Positions 47,265 to 56,389 of a stretch of 64,000 bases of DNA are shown piece after piece (within the stretch, counting starts at the first letter, position 1; the number at the start of each line of letters is the position of its first letter). The stretch lies in assembly GCA_030431255.1 (NCBI GenBank), contig JAUIJL010000005.1:403313-467312 (forward strand), read 5' to 3'. This DNA comes from Thermoanaerobaculia bacterium. Its GTDB lineage: Bacteria; Acidobacteriota; Thermoanaerobaculia; Multivoradales; J023. A model generated the notes under the pieces. The model saw only the letters and a program-made list of their open reading frames with translations. It searched no databases and had not been told where the DNA came from. The position numbers and the translations under genes are program-made.

Positions 47265-48397
47265 CACAGCTCGGTAAATGTGGTGACCGTCATCGTTTGG
47301 TTGTGCAGCTCACAACGAGCGCTCGGCGTGAAGGGAGAAATCTCTCCCAACGAATAGAAGCCCGTCAAGGCCGGACGATTGCCCAACACATCCCGGACCG
47401 CTTCTACTTCTTCCTCCACCCTTTGTTTGAGCACGAGCTTGCGGCCCACACAGCTCACCAAAAGCGCGAAATCAGCGCTATTCTCGGCGAAGGCCTCTGA
47501 GCTGACCCGCGCCGCGCCCACGGCGCCGTCGATGAGCCGCTCAAAATTCGCTTTCATCAGCTGCACCCGAGCTCCTTGCTCCAGATCGCCGGCAAAGGTC
47601 ATGGATTGATCGCCCTCGTCGACCGCCAAAACCGTGCGGACGACACTCGATTCGTCGCCGACGCGCAGACTGAGGGGAAAGAGCAGGCCGCTGGCCGGCA
47701 GCTCGGACGCTCTTTCGCCCAGGAATTTCTTGTACAGCGAAAGCGCGGACTGTCCATCCAGCTCATAGAGCACGTTGCCCGTCGATTTGGTGATGATTCG
47801 CTCCGGGCCGAATGGGTCCCATCCGCCCAAGGAGCCACATCCGACCTTTAGGCGATCTCCGTAAAAGCCGACGGCCGCAATGAGGCGCTGACGGGGAGGC
47901 TCGTGGGTGCACACCAACGTATGTCCCATGTCCTGACCGTCCCCGGCCAGACCGCCGGTGACCGTGACCCGGCGAGACAAACCCGCGTTCAATCCCTCGA
48001 CCAGCTCGCTACCATTGACGTGCAGACCGTCCGACAAGACCAAAAGGTGGGCTAAATCCTCGTCCCAGAGCTCTCGGCTGATCGCCTCGCCGGCCTCCCG
48101 GCTGCTCAACCCTTCCTCGAGCGCCACCTGATGGCTGCGCAGGCGGGTCGAGTCGAACGTCAATGCGGTGGCGACCAAGCTCTCGTCTCGGACCCAGACG
48201 TCCTGAATCTCTCCCGCGGTGGAGCAACCCAAAACGATCGCCTGCGGGTGGTCCTGGCGAAGATCTCTGAGCAAATCCTCCTTTTCGAGAGCTCCCGTCG
48301 CTCCGAAAACCAGCAGTAAATTCGTTTCGACACAGGGCTCGTCGGATCGACCGGACCAACCTTTGTCTTCCGTCCACCAGCTTTGGGTTACCTTCAT
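47264..48397 (-). CDS. FIST-domain sensory protein
   Basis: About 377 aa from the ATG at 48397, with AGGA upstream; the longer frame adds an Arg-rich stretch. The FIST N domain is visible (LLLVFGATGALEKEDLLRDLRQDHPQAIVLGCSTAGEI, VTGGLAGDGQDMG), followed by the FIST C domain (GFYSLGEISPFTPSARCELHNQTMTVTTF). FIST domains sense small ligands, possibly amino-acid-like, and feed signalling kinases. The stop overlaps the hybrid kinase start, so this is a clear two-gene unit. Confidence 0.92.
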   Translation of the reverse strand: MKVTQSWWTEDKGWSGRSDEPCVETNLLLVFGATGALEKEDLLRDLRQDHPQAIVLGCSTAGEIQDVWVRDESLVATALTFDSTRLRSHQVALEEGLSSREAGEAISRELWDEDLAHLLVLSDGLHVNGSELVEGLNAGLSRRVTVTGGLAGDGQDMGHTLVCTHEPPRQRLIAAVGFYGDRLKVGCGSLGGWDPFGPERIITKSTGNVLYELDGQSALSLYKKFLGERASELPASGLLFPLSLRVGDESSVVRTVLAVDEGDQSMTFAGDLEQGARVQLMKANFERLIDGAVGAARVSSEAFAENSADFALLVSCVGRKLVLKQRVEEEVEAVRDVLGNRPALTGFYSLGEISPFTPSARCELHNQTMTVTTFTEL

Positions 48398-48582
48398 GTT
48401 TCGTATCCTGAGGCGATTTGCCGTTCGATGGGGGGCTCGCTCATCTCTCCTCCGAAACCTCGGCTTGCTCAGCGTATCAGACAACGAGCTCAATAATGTC
48501 GGAACCACGTACGTCGTTAACCATTCAACTTCATTTTCCCGCCGAGGCGCGCGTCTCCAGCCTCAACCTCCTGCCGTCACGG

Positions 48583-48610
48583 TTTGCCCTTATGGCCTTT
48601 TAGATATAAT
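48583..48610 (+). promoter_or_regulatory. Possible sigma-70 promoter of the DUF413-like gene
   Basis: A perfect -10 box TATAAT (48605-48610) lies 16 bases downstream of TTTGCC, about 75 bases before the start codon, in an AT-richer patch unusual for this window. Confidence 0.45.
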
Positions 48611-48685
48611 ACTTTGAATGTACCCAGCTCAGATGGACGACCCCGAAGCTTCTTCTTTCGCAGGCATCCAACCAGAGGTCACCCG

Positions 48686-49009
48686 ATGAAAGATCTCGAG
48701 CTCACCAAAGAGGAACAAGCCCTGATCGACCAGTGGCTCCCCTTCTACCGGAGCCTCGCGGACGGAACCCGCGAGCCTCAGAATCGAATTCAAAAGCACT
48801 TTGCCGCGGTTTTCCAGGGCAAAGCCTCCGACCCGGAACGCACTACCCACGAAATCGCTTACGCCAAATACCTCCGCCAAGCCGCGCAGGATCAAGAGCG
48901 CCGGCGGATCGATTTCGAGGAGGAGCGGGAGCAGCGTCCGAAAGGAGAATTCGGCAACCGCGAGGATCATAAGAAAATCCGACGCCAACAGACGACCTGG
49001 GGGCACTGA
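48686..49009 (+). CDS. Small DUF413/MaoP-like protein
   Basis: A 107-aa hydrophilic protein. The segment LTKEEQALIDQWLPFYRSLADGTREPQNRIQKHFAAVFQG, then E and KYL, follows the spacing of the DUF413 family (E. coli MaoP/YifE: L-G-REP ... F-AV-G ... KY). MaoP is involved in organising the Ori macrodomain in enterobacteria; that role is not implied here. The tail is charged (EEEREQRPKGEFGNREDHKKIRRQ). AGAGG precedes the chosen ATG, and a TATAAT promoter lies upstream. Confidence 0.65.
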   Translation: MKDLELTKEEQALIDQWLPFYRSLADGTREPQNRIQKHFAAVFQGKASDPERTTHEIAYAKYLRQAAQDQERRRIDFEEEREQRPKGEFGNREDHKKIRRQQTTWGH

Positions 49010-49135
49010 CACCCAGCCTTTCTAAAACAAAAATAAGACGGCATGATGGGATTCCGGTTCCTTCTTCGCACTTGGGGCTAGACGACACGTTCTTCTAAAC
49101 CCCTCCTTTAATCTTCAAGTGCGCAGGAGCCCAGA

Positions 49136-50803
49136 ATGCCCCAATATTCGTTTTCTTTTGCTCATCGCTCGAAGCGAGCGGTCGCCCCGATCGTCGCCTT
49201 GCTCCTCTTCTCCATCTTTTCGATCCTTCCCTCAACTGCTCCCCCCGCGGATGCCCAAGGGCTGACTTGGATCACCGACCTCAACGGCTGGGCCGGTTGG
49301 GGTGCCCTCGAGCACGGCAACGGTGACAAAGTGGCCATCGGTCGTTTCAACACCCTGCACGTGGTCTGGGAAGACAGCGGGCTGATCAAATATTCGACCT
49401 CCAACGACGGCCTCGGCTGGACTTCTCCCGAGGTGGTCGCCCCCGGAGTGCCCTCGGGTATGCCGGCCATCGCCTCGGACTCCAACGGCACCTTGGTGGT
49501 GGCGTTCGTCGCCAACCCGGACGCCCAGGGCATGGGCCAGATCCATTTCGCCCGCAAGGCCTGGGGGGCGACCGGTTGGTCCCATTGCCAAGTGGTGACC
49601 TCCGGCACGCAACCGGATATCGACGCGCGCGGCGGACGGGTCCATCTGACTTGGACCACCATCAATCGGGTGCAATACACCACCTTCCCCACCACCTCTC
49701 CGCCGGCGCCGATGGCCTTCGGTGAGGAGATCGAGATCTCCTCGTGCCCGAACACCGGCTTCGTCCGTCCTTCGGTGGCCCTGGTGCGTGAGAGCTGTGA
49801 CCTGGTGCCCAAAGTGGCCTACCTGCGCTACTCCGACGAAACCACCAACCCCGACGGCGCCTGTGCGTCGGTGATGACCGAGGTCGGACCGCGGGTTTGT
49901 GCCCGGGACGACGATACGGCCACTTGGAGCCTGGACTACACGGATTTGGTGACGGAGGTCACTCCCAGCCTTAGCGTCGAGGCCATTTCCTTGTCCATGA
50001 ACGCCCAATACACCACGGGCAATACCTACGTCGCTTGGTCGGATACCTCCAACGGCAATTCCCGCACCCGCCTCGCCCACGGCCGTTACGGCACCTGGGA
50101 CGCCGTCACCCTGGGCACGGACGAGCGGCACGCCCATGTCGCCGCCAAGCGCAACAGCCTCAACGGGGAGTATCGGGTCGCCTGGGTTTCCAAAGACGGC
50201 GCCCTGCCATTTGTCGATTGGGACGCCTCGTTCCGCACCGGCCAATGGCACACGGGCGCGGCCCCCACCTGGACGGATCCCGTGGCGATCAATATCCCCG
50301 TCACCACGGGAGGTGCGACCGCCGGGCGGCCCCAGGCCACCTATTGGTGGAAATGCTCGGGCGGCCTCTTCGACACCGTGGAAGCGGTAGCCGAAGTCGA
50401 GCAGGTCTGCGCCAATACCCGCTTGATGAACCACATCACCGAAGACCAGAGCTGCCCGCCGATCACCGGCCTGCCCCTCGACCCGTGCATGAAGGCCCAC
50501 GTCGCCTACGCATTCGCCAGCGAATTCGCAACCCACGTCGACACCGACGGGCTCGGTGAGCCGTCCCGCGTCGGCCGGAGCTTCGTGGAATTCTTCCTCG
50601 AAGGGGAAACGCAGCCGGCATCCATCGTCATCTCGTGGGATCGGGGAAACCTGCTCGAAGCCGACGCCGACGGCATCGTCATCGACGATCCCCAGGCCCA
50701 AGTCCGGGTCACGGCCGACGGCATCCAGGCCAAATTGGTTCAATTGGCCGACAACACCGTCTACGACGAGATCGAGCCCCGGCAGCAGTGTCGAGAGAAG
50801 TGA
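49136..50803 (+). CDS. Exported propeller-like protein of unknown function
   Basis: A 555-aa exported protein with AGGAG six bases before ATG. The signal peptide is about 1-41 (ending ADAQ). Repeats such as LHVVWEDSGLIKYSTSNDGLGWTSP, LVVAFVANPDAQGMGQIHFARKAW and VHLTWTTINRVQYTTFP look like Asp-box (sialidase/BNR) propeller blades. No sialidase Arg triad or other active site can be assigned. Cysteines late in the protein (CPPITGLPLDPC) may pair. A nucleotidyltransferase gene converges on it, leaving 4 bases. Confidence 0.65.
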   Translation: MPQYSFSFAHRSKRAVAPIVALLLFSIFSILPSTAPPADAQGLTWITDLNGWAGWGALEHGNGDKVAIGRFNTLHVVWEDSGLIKYSTSNDGLGWTSPEVVAPGVPSGMPAIASDSNGTLVVAFVANPDAQGMGQIHFARKAWGATGWSHCQVVTSGTQPDIDARGGRVHLTWTTINRVQYTTFPTTSPPAPMAFGEEIEISSCPNTGFVRPSVALVRESCDLVPKVAYLRYSDETTNPDGACASVMTEVGPRVCARDDDTATWSLDYTDLVTEVTPSLSVEAISLSMNAQYTTGNTYVAWSDTSNGNSRTRLAHGRYGTWDAVTLGTDERHAHVAAKRNSLNGEYRVAWVSKDGALPFVDWDASFRTGQWHTGAAPTWTDPVAINIPVTTGGATAGRPQATYWWKCSGGLFDTVEAVAEVEQVCANTRLMNHITEDQSCPPITGLPLDPCMKAHVAYAFASEFATHVDTDGLGEPSRVGRSFVEFFLEGETQPASIVISWDRGNLLEADADGIVIDDPQAQVRVTADGIQAKLVQLADNTVYDEIEPRQQCREK

Positions 50804-50807
50804 CGGG

Positions 50808-51740
50808 TCACGGAGCCGGAGCCCAGAGCCCCTCTGGGTAGACGCCTTGGGCCGTCAGCTGTGCCAGCAGCTCTTCGGCCCGCGCTTTATCCGACGGATA
50901 GGTCAATCCGCACCAAGGTCCGGGTCCCCTTAGGGCTCGGACCTTGATTCGGCTTTCCCGCGCCAAAGCCTGGATCTCGTCGGGCAATAAACACTCCGAC
51001 GTCTGCTCGCCGCCGTGCAGTTTCAGGAAGCTGCGAAAACGGCGCCGGAGATCCGGCAGCACCGCGGCCGGCAGCTGCCACATATTCATCGACACCAGCT
51101 CGTGGCCGGCCAGAAAACGGTCCTCACCGTCGGCATCTTGGTAGCGGCCACCGTCTTCGTGACGCCAGATCTTTTTGATCTCCACCATCTCCTGGACCCA
51201 GCCCCCGTCGTCCGAACGGCACCAAGCTCGGGAGACGGGTCCGGCGTCGCTCAAGGTATCCGCCACCCGAAAGCCGACGACCGCCGCCACCGGCATCTCT
51301 TCAAGCTCGGACCCGGAATCCGTGCGCTTGTCGGATTCTCTCTCCAGCTCTCGGAACGCCCCCAGGCCATAGAAGTCGTCGGCATTGAGCACCGCGAACG
51401 GACCGTCGATCGCCGGCGAAGCGGCCAGGACCGCCGGTAGGGTGCCCCACGGCTTCGATCGACCGACCGGCGGCTCGAATCCCGACGGCAGGTCGTCGAG
51501 CCGTTGAAACACATAGGTCAAAGGAATCGCGCGACCCACGGTGGCGTCGAGCCGCCCCCGGATCTCAGCCTCGGTTTCCGCACGAATCACCATCACCACC
51601 CGCGAAAAACCCGTGCGCAGAGCGTCGAAGATCGAATATTCCATCAGGGTCTCGCCACACGGCCCGACGGGGGTGAGCTGTTTCAGGCCGCCGTATCGGC
51701 TGCCGACCCCCGCCGCCAAAACCACCAAGGTGCGACTCAC
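50808..51740 (-). CDS. Sugar-nucleotide-type nucleotidyltransferase, GTG start
   Basis: About 310 aa. GTG 51740 is chosen because GGAGG lies seven bases upstream; the longer frame has no such site. The Rossmann-type signature follows at once: LVVLAAGVGSRYGGLKQLTPVGPCGETLMEYSIFDAL (the LAAGxGxR...K motif of NTP transferases), then the metal-binding FAVLNADDFYG. The substrate cannot be named; family members activate sugar phosphates. No glycan cluster surrounds it. Confidence 0.82.
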   Translation of the reverse strand: MSRTLVVLAAGVGSRYGGLKQLTPVGPCGETLMEYSIFDALRTGFSRVVMVIRAETEAEIRGRLDATVGRAIPLTYVFQRLDDLPSGFEPPVGRSKPWGTLPAVLAASPAIDGPFAVLNADDFYGLGAFRELERESDKRTDSGSELEEMPVAAVVGFRVADTLSDAGPVSRAWCRSDDGGWVQEMVEIKKIWRHEDGGRYQDADGEDRFLAGHELVSMNMWQLPAAVLPDLRRRFRSFLKLHGGEQTSECLLPDEIQALARESRIKVRALRGPGPWCGLTYPSDKARAEELLAQLTAQGVYPEGLWAPAP

Positions 51741-51995
51741 AGTCGTTCCTCCGTGCCCGGTCGCTCCCACACGAAATGCGAGAAAGCTCCGCGCCCCCGA
51801 AGGTTATCTCGACCCCTTTCAGATCTGCCAGCGACCCGCTTCTAGAAGAATCTTCGAAAGCTGGAGCCGTCGACCTCGAAGAAATGACCAACCCGAGCCT
51901 CTATTCAACTTTTTAACTCTGCTTTTTATTAAACTTTGACTTTCCTTCTATATCTTCGTAAGATGTCCGAAACCCAAAAACACGAAAGGATCACC

Positions 51996-52292
51996 ATGAA
52001 GAAGCTGCTCGCTTTCGCCATCCTGCTTTCCGTCGGCCTGATCGTTCCCGCCACCCTCGCCGACACCGCACCCACGAGCACCGTCGACTTGGGTCTCTTG
52101 CCCTTGCTCGGCTTCGAAACACCGGTGTGGATGGTCACGGATACGGCGCTGCGCCCCAAACCTTCCCCGGGGCCGCAATGGTGCATCGACCGCAACAGCC
52201 AATACTGCAGCTACTCCTGGGATGCCGCCAACTACTGCTGCCGCGGCACGGTGATCATCCCCAACTCCTATTGCCCGGACATCTGCTACTGA
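51996..52292 (+). CDS. Small exported six-cysteine peptide
   Basis: 98 aa from the ATG at 51996, with AAAGGA upstream. A clear signal peptide (KKLLAFAILLSVGLIVPATLA) leaves a mature peptide of about 76 aa. Its C-terminal 37 residues hold six cysteines with spacing C-x7-C-x9-CC-x10-C-x3-C, ending DICY. This suggests a compact disulphide-knotted domain. I do not recognise the family. The upstream region (51890-51960) is AT-rich, and a GC-rich hairpin follows the stop. The gene stands alone, so a secreted effector, inhibitor or surface peptide are all possible. Confidence 0.65.
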   Translation: MKKLLAFAILLSVGLIVPATLADTAPTSTVDLGLLPLLGFETPVWMVTDTALRPKPSPGPQWCIDRNSQYCSYSWDAANYCCRGTVIIPNSYCPDICY

Positions 52293-52313
52293 TCCCACCC
52301 GCAGCGACCGAAA

Positions 52314-52336
52314 ACGACCCGCCCCCGGCGGGTCGT
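52314..52336 (+). terminator. Hairpin after the six-cysteine peptide gene
   Basis: ACGACCCGCC-CCC-GGCGGGTCGT is a perfect 10-bp stem, 21 bases after the stop. The following CTTCGTCTTC is only weakly T-rich. Confidence 0.65.
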
Positions 52337-52358
52337 CTTCGTCTTCGGGCTCCACCGC

Positions 52359-53129
52359 TCAGCCACGACCGGCGGTAACCCCACCGTCCACCGGCAACAC
52401 CGCTCCGGTGACCCAACCCGCGCCGTCCCCGGCTAGATAGAGGATCGCCTCACTGACGTCCGCCGGCTGTCCATTGCGGCCGATGGGATGGAAGGCGTTG
52501 AAGGTCGGTAAGACCTCGGTCACCTCTTGCTCCGACAAAAACGTGCCGTAGACCGGCGTCTCCACCACCGCCGGCGCCACCGCATTGACCCGAATGTTGT
52601 CCGCCGCGAATTCGATCGCCAGATTGCGGGTCAAAGCATGGACCCCGGCCTTGGCCGCGGAATACGCGGACGAGGGAGTCGCGCCCACGGCGTGGTCCGC
52701 CCACATAGAGCCGACGTTGACGATGGCGCCTCCACCGCGTTTCCGCATCTCGGGGATCGCGCTCTGGCTGGCGAAAAACGTGCCCTTGACGATGATGTCG
52801 AGGTAGCGGTCCAAGTCGTCGGGACCGTGCTCCAGGAAGGGTTGGGGTTTGAAGATGCCCGCATTGTTGACCAAGACGTCGACACGGCCGAAGCGGTCCA
52901 CGGCGACCTTCACCATCGCCTGGGCCACCTCGGGATTGGCGATCGATCCCGCCACCGTAGCGATCCGCTCCCCCGTTGGGTCGAGCTCCTCGGCCGTGGC
53001 CGCCAACACATCCGCCCGCCGGCCGTTGATCACCACCGAGCCTCCTTGCTCGAGCACCGCCCGCGCCACCTCCCGACCGATACCCGTGCCACCACCCGTG
53101 ATGAGAACGACTTTTTGATCCATTGACAT
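52359..53129 (-). CDS. Short-chain dehydrogenase/reductase
   Basis: A 256-aa NAD(P)-dependent oxidoreductase. GGAGG lies six bases before the chosen ATG at 53129. The cofactor motif TGGGTGIG is near residue 12, NNAG is present, and the catalytic set reads VNVGSMW (Ser) and YSAAK (Tyr, Lys). The C-terminal VTGAVLPVDGG is typical of the family. A divergently encoded HxlR regulator 216 bases away probably controls it. The substrate is unknown. Confidence 0.92.
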   Translation of the reverse strand: MSMDQKVVLITGGGTGIGREVARAVLEQGGSVVINGRRADVLAATAEELDPTGERIATVAGSIANPEVAQAMVKVAVDRFGRVDVLVNNAGIFKPQPFLEHGPDDLDRYLDIIVKGTFFASQSAIPEMRKRGGGAIVNVGSMWADHAVGATPSSAYSAAKAGVHALTRNLAIEFAADNIRVNAVAPAVVETPVYGTFLSEQEVTEVLPTFNAFHPIGRNGQPADVSEAILYLAGDGAGWVTGAVLPVDGGVTAGRG

Positions 53130-53257
53130 GAAGGCCTCCAATCGCCATCGATGTCGCTTCGGCGACGTCGAAAAAGCTGTCTTTGTGAAATCGAGAGCGA
53201 GCCCAACGTCCGCTCCCGAGGCCTTCAAGCTACCGGCCGATCCCGCCGCTGAACAGT

Positions 53258-53280
53258 CCGTACTTTGTGGTACCGTACTT
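53258..53280. promoter_or_regulatory. Possible HxlR operator in the divergent gap
   Basis: A direct repeat CCGTACTT (53258-53265 and 53273-53280), with an internal GTAC-N6-GTAC palindrome, sits between the SDR and hxlR starts. GTAC-type repeats are common at HxlR/YodB-family sites. Confidence 0.45.
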
Positions 53281-53345
53281 ACCTCTCGGTGCTATTTACA
53301 CGAAACAAATGATTTAGCTATATAAGAAAAATCCACATAAGAAAC

Positions 53346-53672
53346 ATGCAGACCCACCGCAAGATCATGGCTCCTCGAGTCGGCACCATGGTGCAAATCA
53401 TCGCCGGCTGTAAATGGTCCTTAACGGTTTTCGAGCTGCTTCGCCAAGGCGTCAACCGACCCGGCGCCATGGTCCGAAGCGTCGAAGGTCTCTCCACCAA
53501 AGCCCTCAACGAGTGCATGCGCCGCCTGCTCGACTTCGAGTTGATCGACAAGACCACCTTCCCCGAGATCCCTCCCCGGGTGGAATACAGCATCACCTCG
53601 AAAGGCTCCCGTCTGCTGGAGATCTTCGACGCCATGGACCGCCTAGAGAGTGACTTCGACCAGCAGCCCTAG
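53346..53672 (+). CDS. HxlR-family transcriptional regulator
   Basis: A 108-aa winged-helix protein: IIAGCKWSLTVFELLRQGVNRPGAMVRSVEGLSTKALNECMRRLLDFELIDKTTF, then PPRVEYSITSKGSRLLEIFDAM, the usual HxlR layout. The single Cys in AGCKW is at the position used for redox sensing in some relatives. It is divergent from the SDR gene, its likely target. Confidence 0.88.
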   Translation: MQTHRKIMAPRVGTMVQIIAGCKWSLTVFELLRQGVNRPGAMVRSVEGLSTKALNECMRRLLDFELIDKTTFPEIPPRVEYSITSKGSRLLEIFDAMDRLESDFDQQP

Positions 53673-53749
53673 CTATCCGCACACGGGACTTTTCTCTGGA
53701 TCGGCCCTCGGAGGTCGACGATCGACCGGGGATCGAGACAGAATCACCC

Positions 53750-56326
53750 ATGGGGCGACGACGGCGGTTGAATAAGAAGATGGGGCGCGGGCTGCTCGGT
53801 GGTTTATTGTGCGGGCTCCTGGGTGGACCCTTGTGCGGACCCTGGCTGGCCGCCGCGGCTTGGGGCGAGCCTTCCCGAGAGCCCAGCCCGACTCCCGGGC
53901 TCCCATTGGGTCAGGTTTTGGAACGGCTTCGGGCGGACGGCATCGACACGGTGTACACCAGCCGATTGGTGACCGACGCCTTGCGAGTCGAGCGCTTCCC
54001 AGACGGAGATCAAGCCGGGGCCGATGCCGTCGAGGATCGGCTCAAAGGGCTGCTGAGCCCCTTCGGTTTGACGGTCAAACCCATGGCGGACGGTCGTTGG
54101 CGGGTGGTGGTGTCCCGCGTCGGCGCTGTTGAGGGTTGCGTGGTGTCGGATCCCGGAGGCCGGGCCTTGGTCGGTGCCGAGGTGCGCGTGGATACCACCC
54201 CACCAGCCGCTCGTTCCGGACCCGACGGCTGTTTCCGCTTGAGCGAGATCAGCCCGGGCTCACGGGTTTTGGAGGTTTCTAAACCGGGATATCTGCCCCA
54301 TCGCCTCGACATGAAGGTCAAGGCCGGGCAGACCCGGCGTCTGACGATCGCGCTGGTGATCGACGCCCGCGCCGCCGAAGAGATTTTCGTCACCACCACC
54401 CTCGAAGAGCCGCCCCTCGGCACGCTCGCCCTTCGCCCCACCCGATTGGCCGAGGCCAGGCGCTCCGATCCGGACCTGCTCACCGCCGTGCAGCAGCTGC
54501 CCGGCACCTTGGCCGAGGCGGGAGCGTCATTCGGAGTAAGAGGGCGCTCGAGCGAGCGCGTGACCCTGGTGGTCGACGGCATGGACATTGTGGAGCCCTA
54601 CCATTTTCGTCACCTGGGCAGCTTAGCGGGCACCGTCACCCCCCAAGCGGTGGCCGAAGCCCGTTTGCACCGCGGCAGCCCACCCGTGAGCTTCGGCAAT
54701 CGGGCCGGAGGCGTGCTCGAAGTGGTGACCGCCTCACCCACCGAGCCCTTTTCCGGACGTCTGAGCGCCACCACGGAAAGCCTCCAGCTCGGTTTGCTCG
54801 GCGCTTCGGCGAACGGTCGGGCCCGGTGGATGGCCGCCTATCGCTCGGGTCGGCCGGACATTCCCAGGGAGATCGCCGAGCTCGACCCCAAGCCGCGATA
54901 TGGAGACGGCCTGCTCAAGGTGTCGTCGGCCCTCGGCCGGCGGCAAGATGTGGCACTTCAAGCCCTGTGGGCGAGGGACGACTTCTCCTTTCGCCCCGCT
55001 GAGAATTATTTGCTCGCCGCCGACGATCCGTCGCCGGTGTTATTCGCCCACCAGCGCAGCCGGCACCTTGCCCTGCGTCACCGACTGGTTTGGAGCGACC
55101 GCCATTGGGTGGAGACCCTGCTCAGCGACGCGCGTACGGACCGCCGTCGATTCGGCTATGAGCACGACTATTCCGAGCTTCAACCCGCTCCCCCCGGGGC
55201 CTACCGTTTGGAGGATTTTCGACTTTCCCACCGCCGAGCCCTGAAAGTCGAAGGTCAATCGAGCACCACTCGCCGCCTCGATCTGAGCTGGGGTCTGGAA
55301 GCGAATCACGAGCGCACAGGCTACGATTACGCGGGTTTCGACCTGGGCGGATTGGAACGCCTGGTCACGGAGCTGGACCAGCGACACCAAGGCGGTTTTG
55401 CCCTGGCGACTTGGCGACCCTTGAGCCGGCTGACCGTGGAGACGGGGCTGCGGTTGGATCGCGATCTAGGTCCGGGTGCCCGGGATGTCGGCACCCGAGC
55501 CGCCCCTCGGGCCACCGTCAGCCTGCGGCACGGAAAGTCGATTTGGAGGCTGGGCAGCGCGAGGGTGGTCTCCGTTCCGGCGACCCATGAGCTGCGCTTG
55601 GGAGACGGTGAGTCCGAGCTGCCCGGCCGTGAAACCACCGATCATCTTTCTTTGGCCTGGAACCGTTCGGGAGACAACCCATCCCGCGCGCCGAACCTCT
55701 CCGTGGAGCTGTTCAGCCAATGGATCGAGGATCCCCGGCCTCGGTTCGTCAACCTTTTCAAACCCATCAGCCGAATCCCGGAGCTGGAAATCGACCGCTT
55801 GCGCCTAGCCCCTGAGACTTCCCGCATGCAGGGCTTGGAGGCGCGGGCCGAATGGCGGTGGTCCGGTCGACGGGCCGGCCTGTCCTATCAGCTCAGCCGG
55901 TCCGAGGATCATCTCGACGGCATCTGGCGACCTCGCCGCACGGACCGACGACATGTGGTCGACGTTTGGGCGACGTTTCAGCTGCCCCACAGCATCAACG
56001 CCGGTCTGCGTGGATCCGCAGCCACCGGTCGGCCGACGACCCATTTCGATCCGGAAGCGTTCGTGCGCGGAGGATTTGCCGCCGCTTTGGGCCCGTACCA
56101 CGGCGAACGATTGCCGCCGGAGCATCGGCTCGATCTTCGGTTGAGCCGCCAGTGGCGATGGAAAGGGGCGCGGATTTCCGCGGAAGCGGGCATCGACAAC
56201 CTCTACGATCGTCGACCCGTGCGCGGCTTCGACTTGTCGGCACTGCAACACGACGCCCCCGCGGCCTTGGCTCCCGAGCTCGGCCTCGGGCGACGCTTCC
56301 GTTGGGGCCTCGAGCTGGCGTTCTGA
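53750..56326 (+). CDS. TonB-dependent receptor with N-terminal STN and carboxypeptidase-like domains
   Basis: An 858-aa outer-membrane receptor. A signal region lies near 11-39. Residues about 50-122 form an STN (secretin/TonB N-terminal) signalling domain (LPLGQVLERLRADGIDTVYTSRLV ... PFGLTVKPMADGRWRVVV). A carboxypeptidase-regulatory-like beta domain follows (about 128-205). Next come the plug (LLTAVQQLPGTLAEAGASFGVRGRSSERVTLVVDGMDIVEPYHF) and a beta barrel ending RRFRWGLELAF. The STN domain is the part that signals to FecR-type anti-sigma factors. A FecR and an ECF sigma gene converge on it directly downstream, so the three probably form one surface-signalling system. The ligand is unknown. 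Confidence 0.88.
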   Translation: MGRRRRLNKKMGRGLLGGLLCGLLGGPLCGPWLAAAAWGEPSREPSPTPGLPLGQVLERLRADGIDTVYTSRLVTDALRVERFPDGDQAGADAVEDRLKGLLSPFGLTVKPMADGRWRVVVSRVGAVEGCVVSDPGGRALVGAEVRVDTTPPAARSGPDGCFRLSEISPGSRVLEVSKPGYLPHRLDMKVKAGQTRRLTIALVIDARAAEEIFVTTTLEEPPLGTLALRPTRLAEARRSDPDLLTAVQQLPGTLAEAGASFGVRGRSSERVTLVVDGMDIVEPYHFRHLGSLAGTVTPQAVAEARLHRGSPPVSFGNRAGGVLEVVTASPTEPFSGRLSATTESLQLGLLGASANGRARWMAAYRSGRPDIPREIAELDPKPRYGDGLLKVSSALGRRQDVALQALWARDDFSFRPAENYLLAADDPSPVLFAHQRSRHLALRHRLVWSDRHWVETLLSDARTDRRRFGYEHDYSELQPAPPGAYRLEDFRLSHRRALKVEGQSSTTRRLDLSWGLEANHERTGYDYAGFDLGGLERLVTELDQRHQGGFALATWRPLSRLTVETGLRLDRDLGPGARDVGTRAAPRATVSLRHGKSIWRLGSARVVSVPATHELRLGDGESELPGRETTDHLSLAWNRSGDNPSRAPNLSVELFSQWIEDPRPRFVNLFKPISRIPELEIDRLRLAPETSRMQGLEARAEWRWSGRRAGLSYQLSRSEDHLDGIWRPRRTDRRHVVDVWATFQLPHSINAGLRGSAATGRPTTHFDPEAFVRGGFAAALGPYHGERLPPEHRLDLRLSRQWRWKGARISAEAGIDNLYDRRPVRGFDLSALQHDAPAALAPELGLGRRFRWGLELAF

Positions 56327-56350
56327 GCCGACCCCATCGCCAAGGACGCA

Positions 56351-56389
56351 GCGCTAGGGCACAGCGCTAGGGCACAGCGCTAGGGCGCG
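56351..56389. repeat. 13-bp tandem repeat at the fecR stop codon
   Basis: GCGCTAGGGCACA-type units start at 56351, 56364 and 56377. The repeat crosses the end of the FecR-like gene, whose TAG stop lies inside it, and forms the spacer to the convergent receptor gene. Confidence 0.75.
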
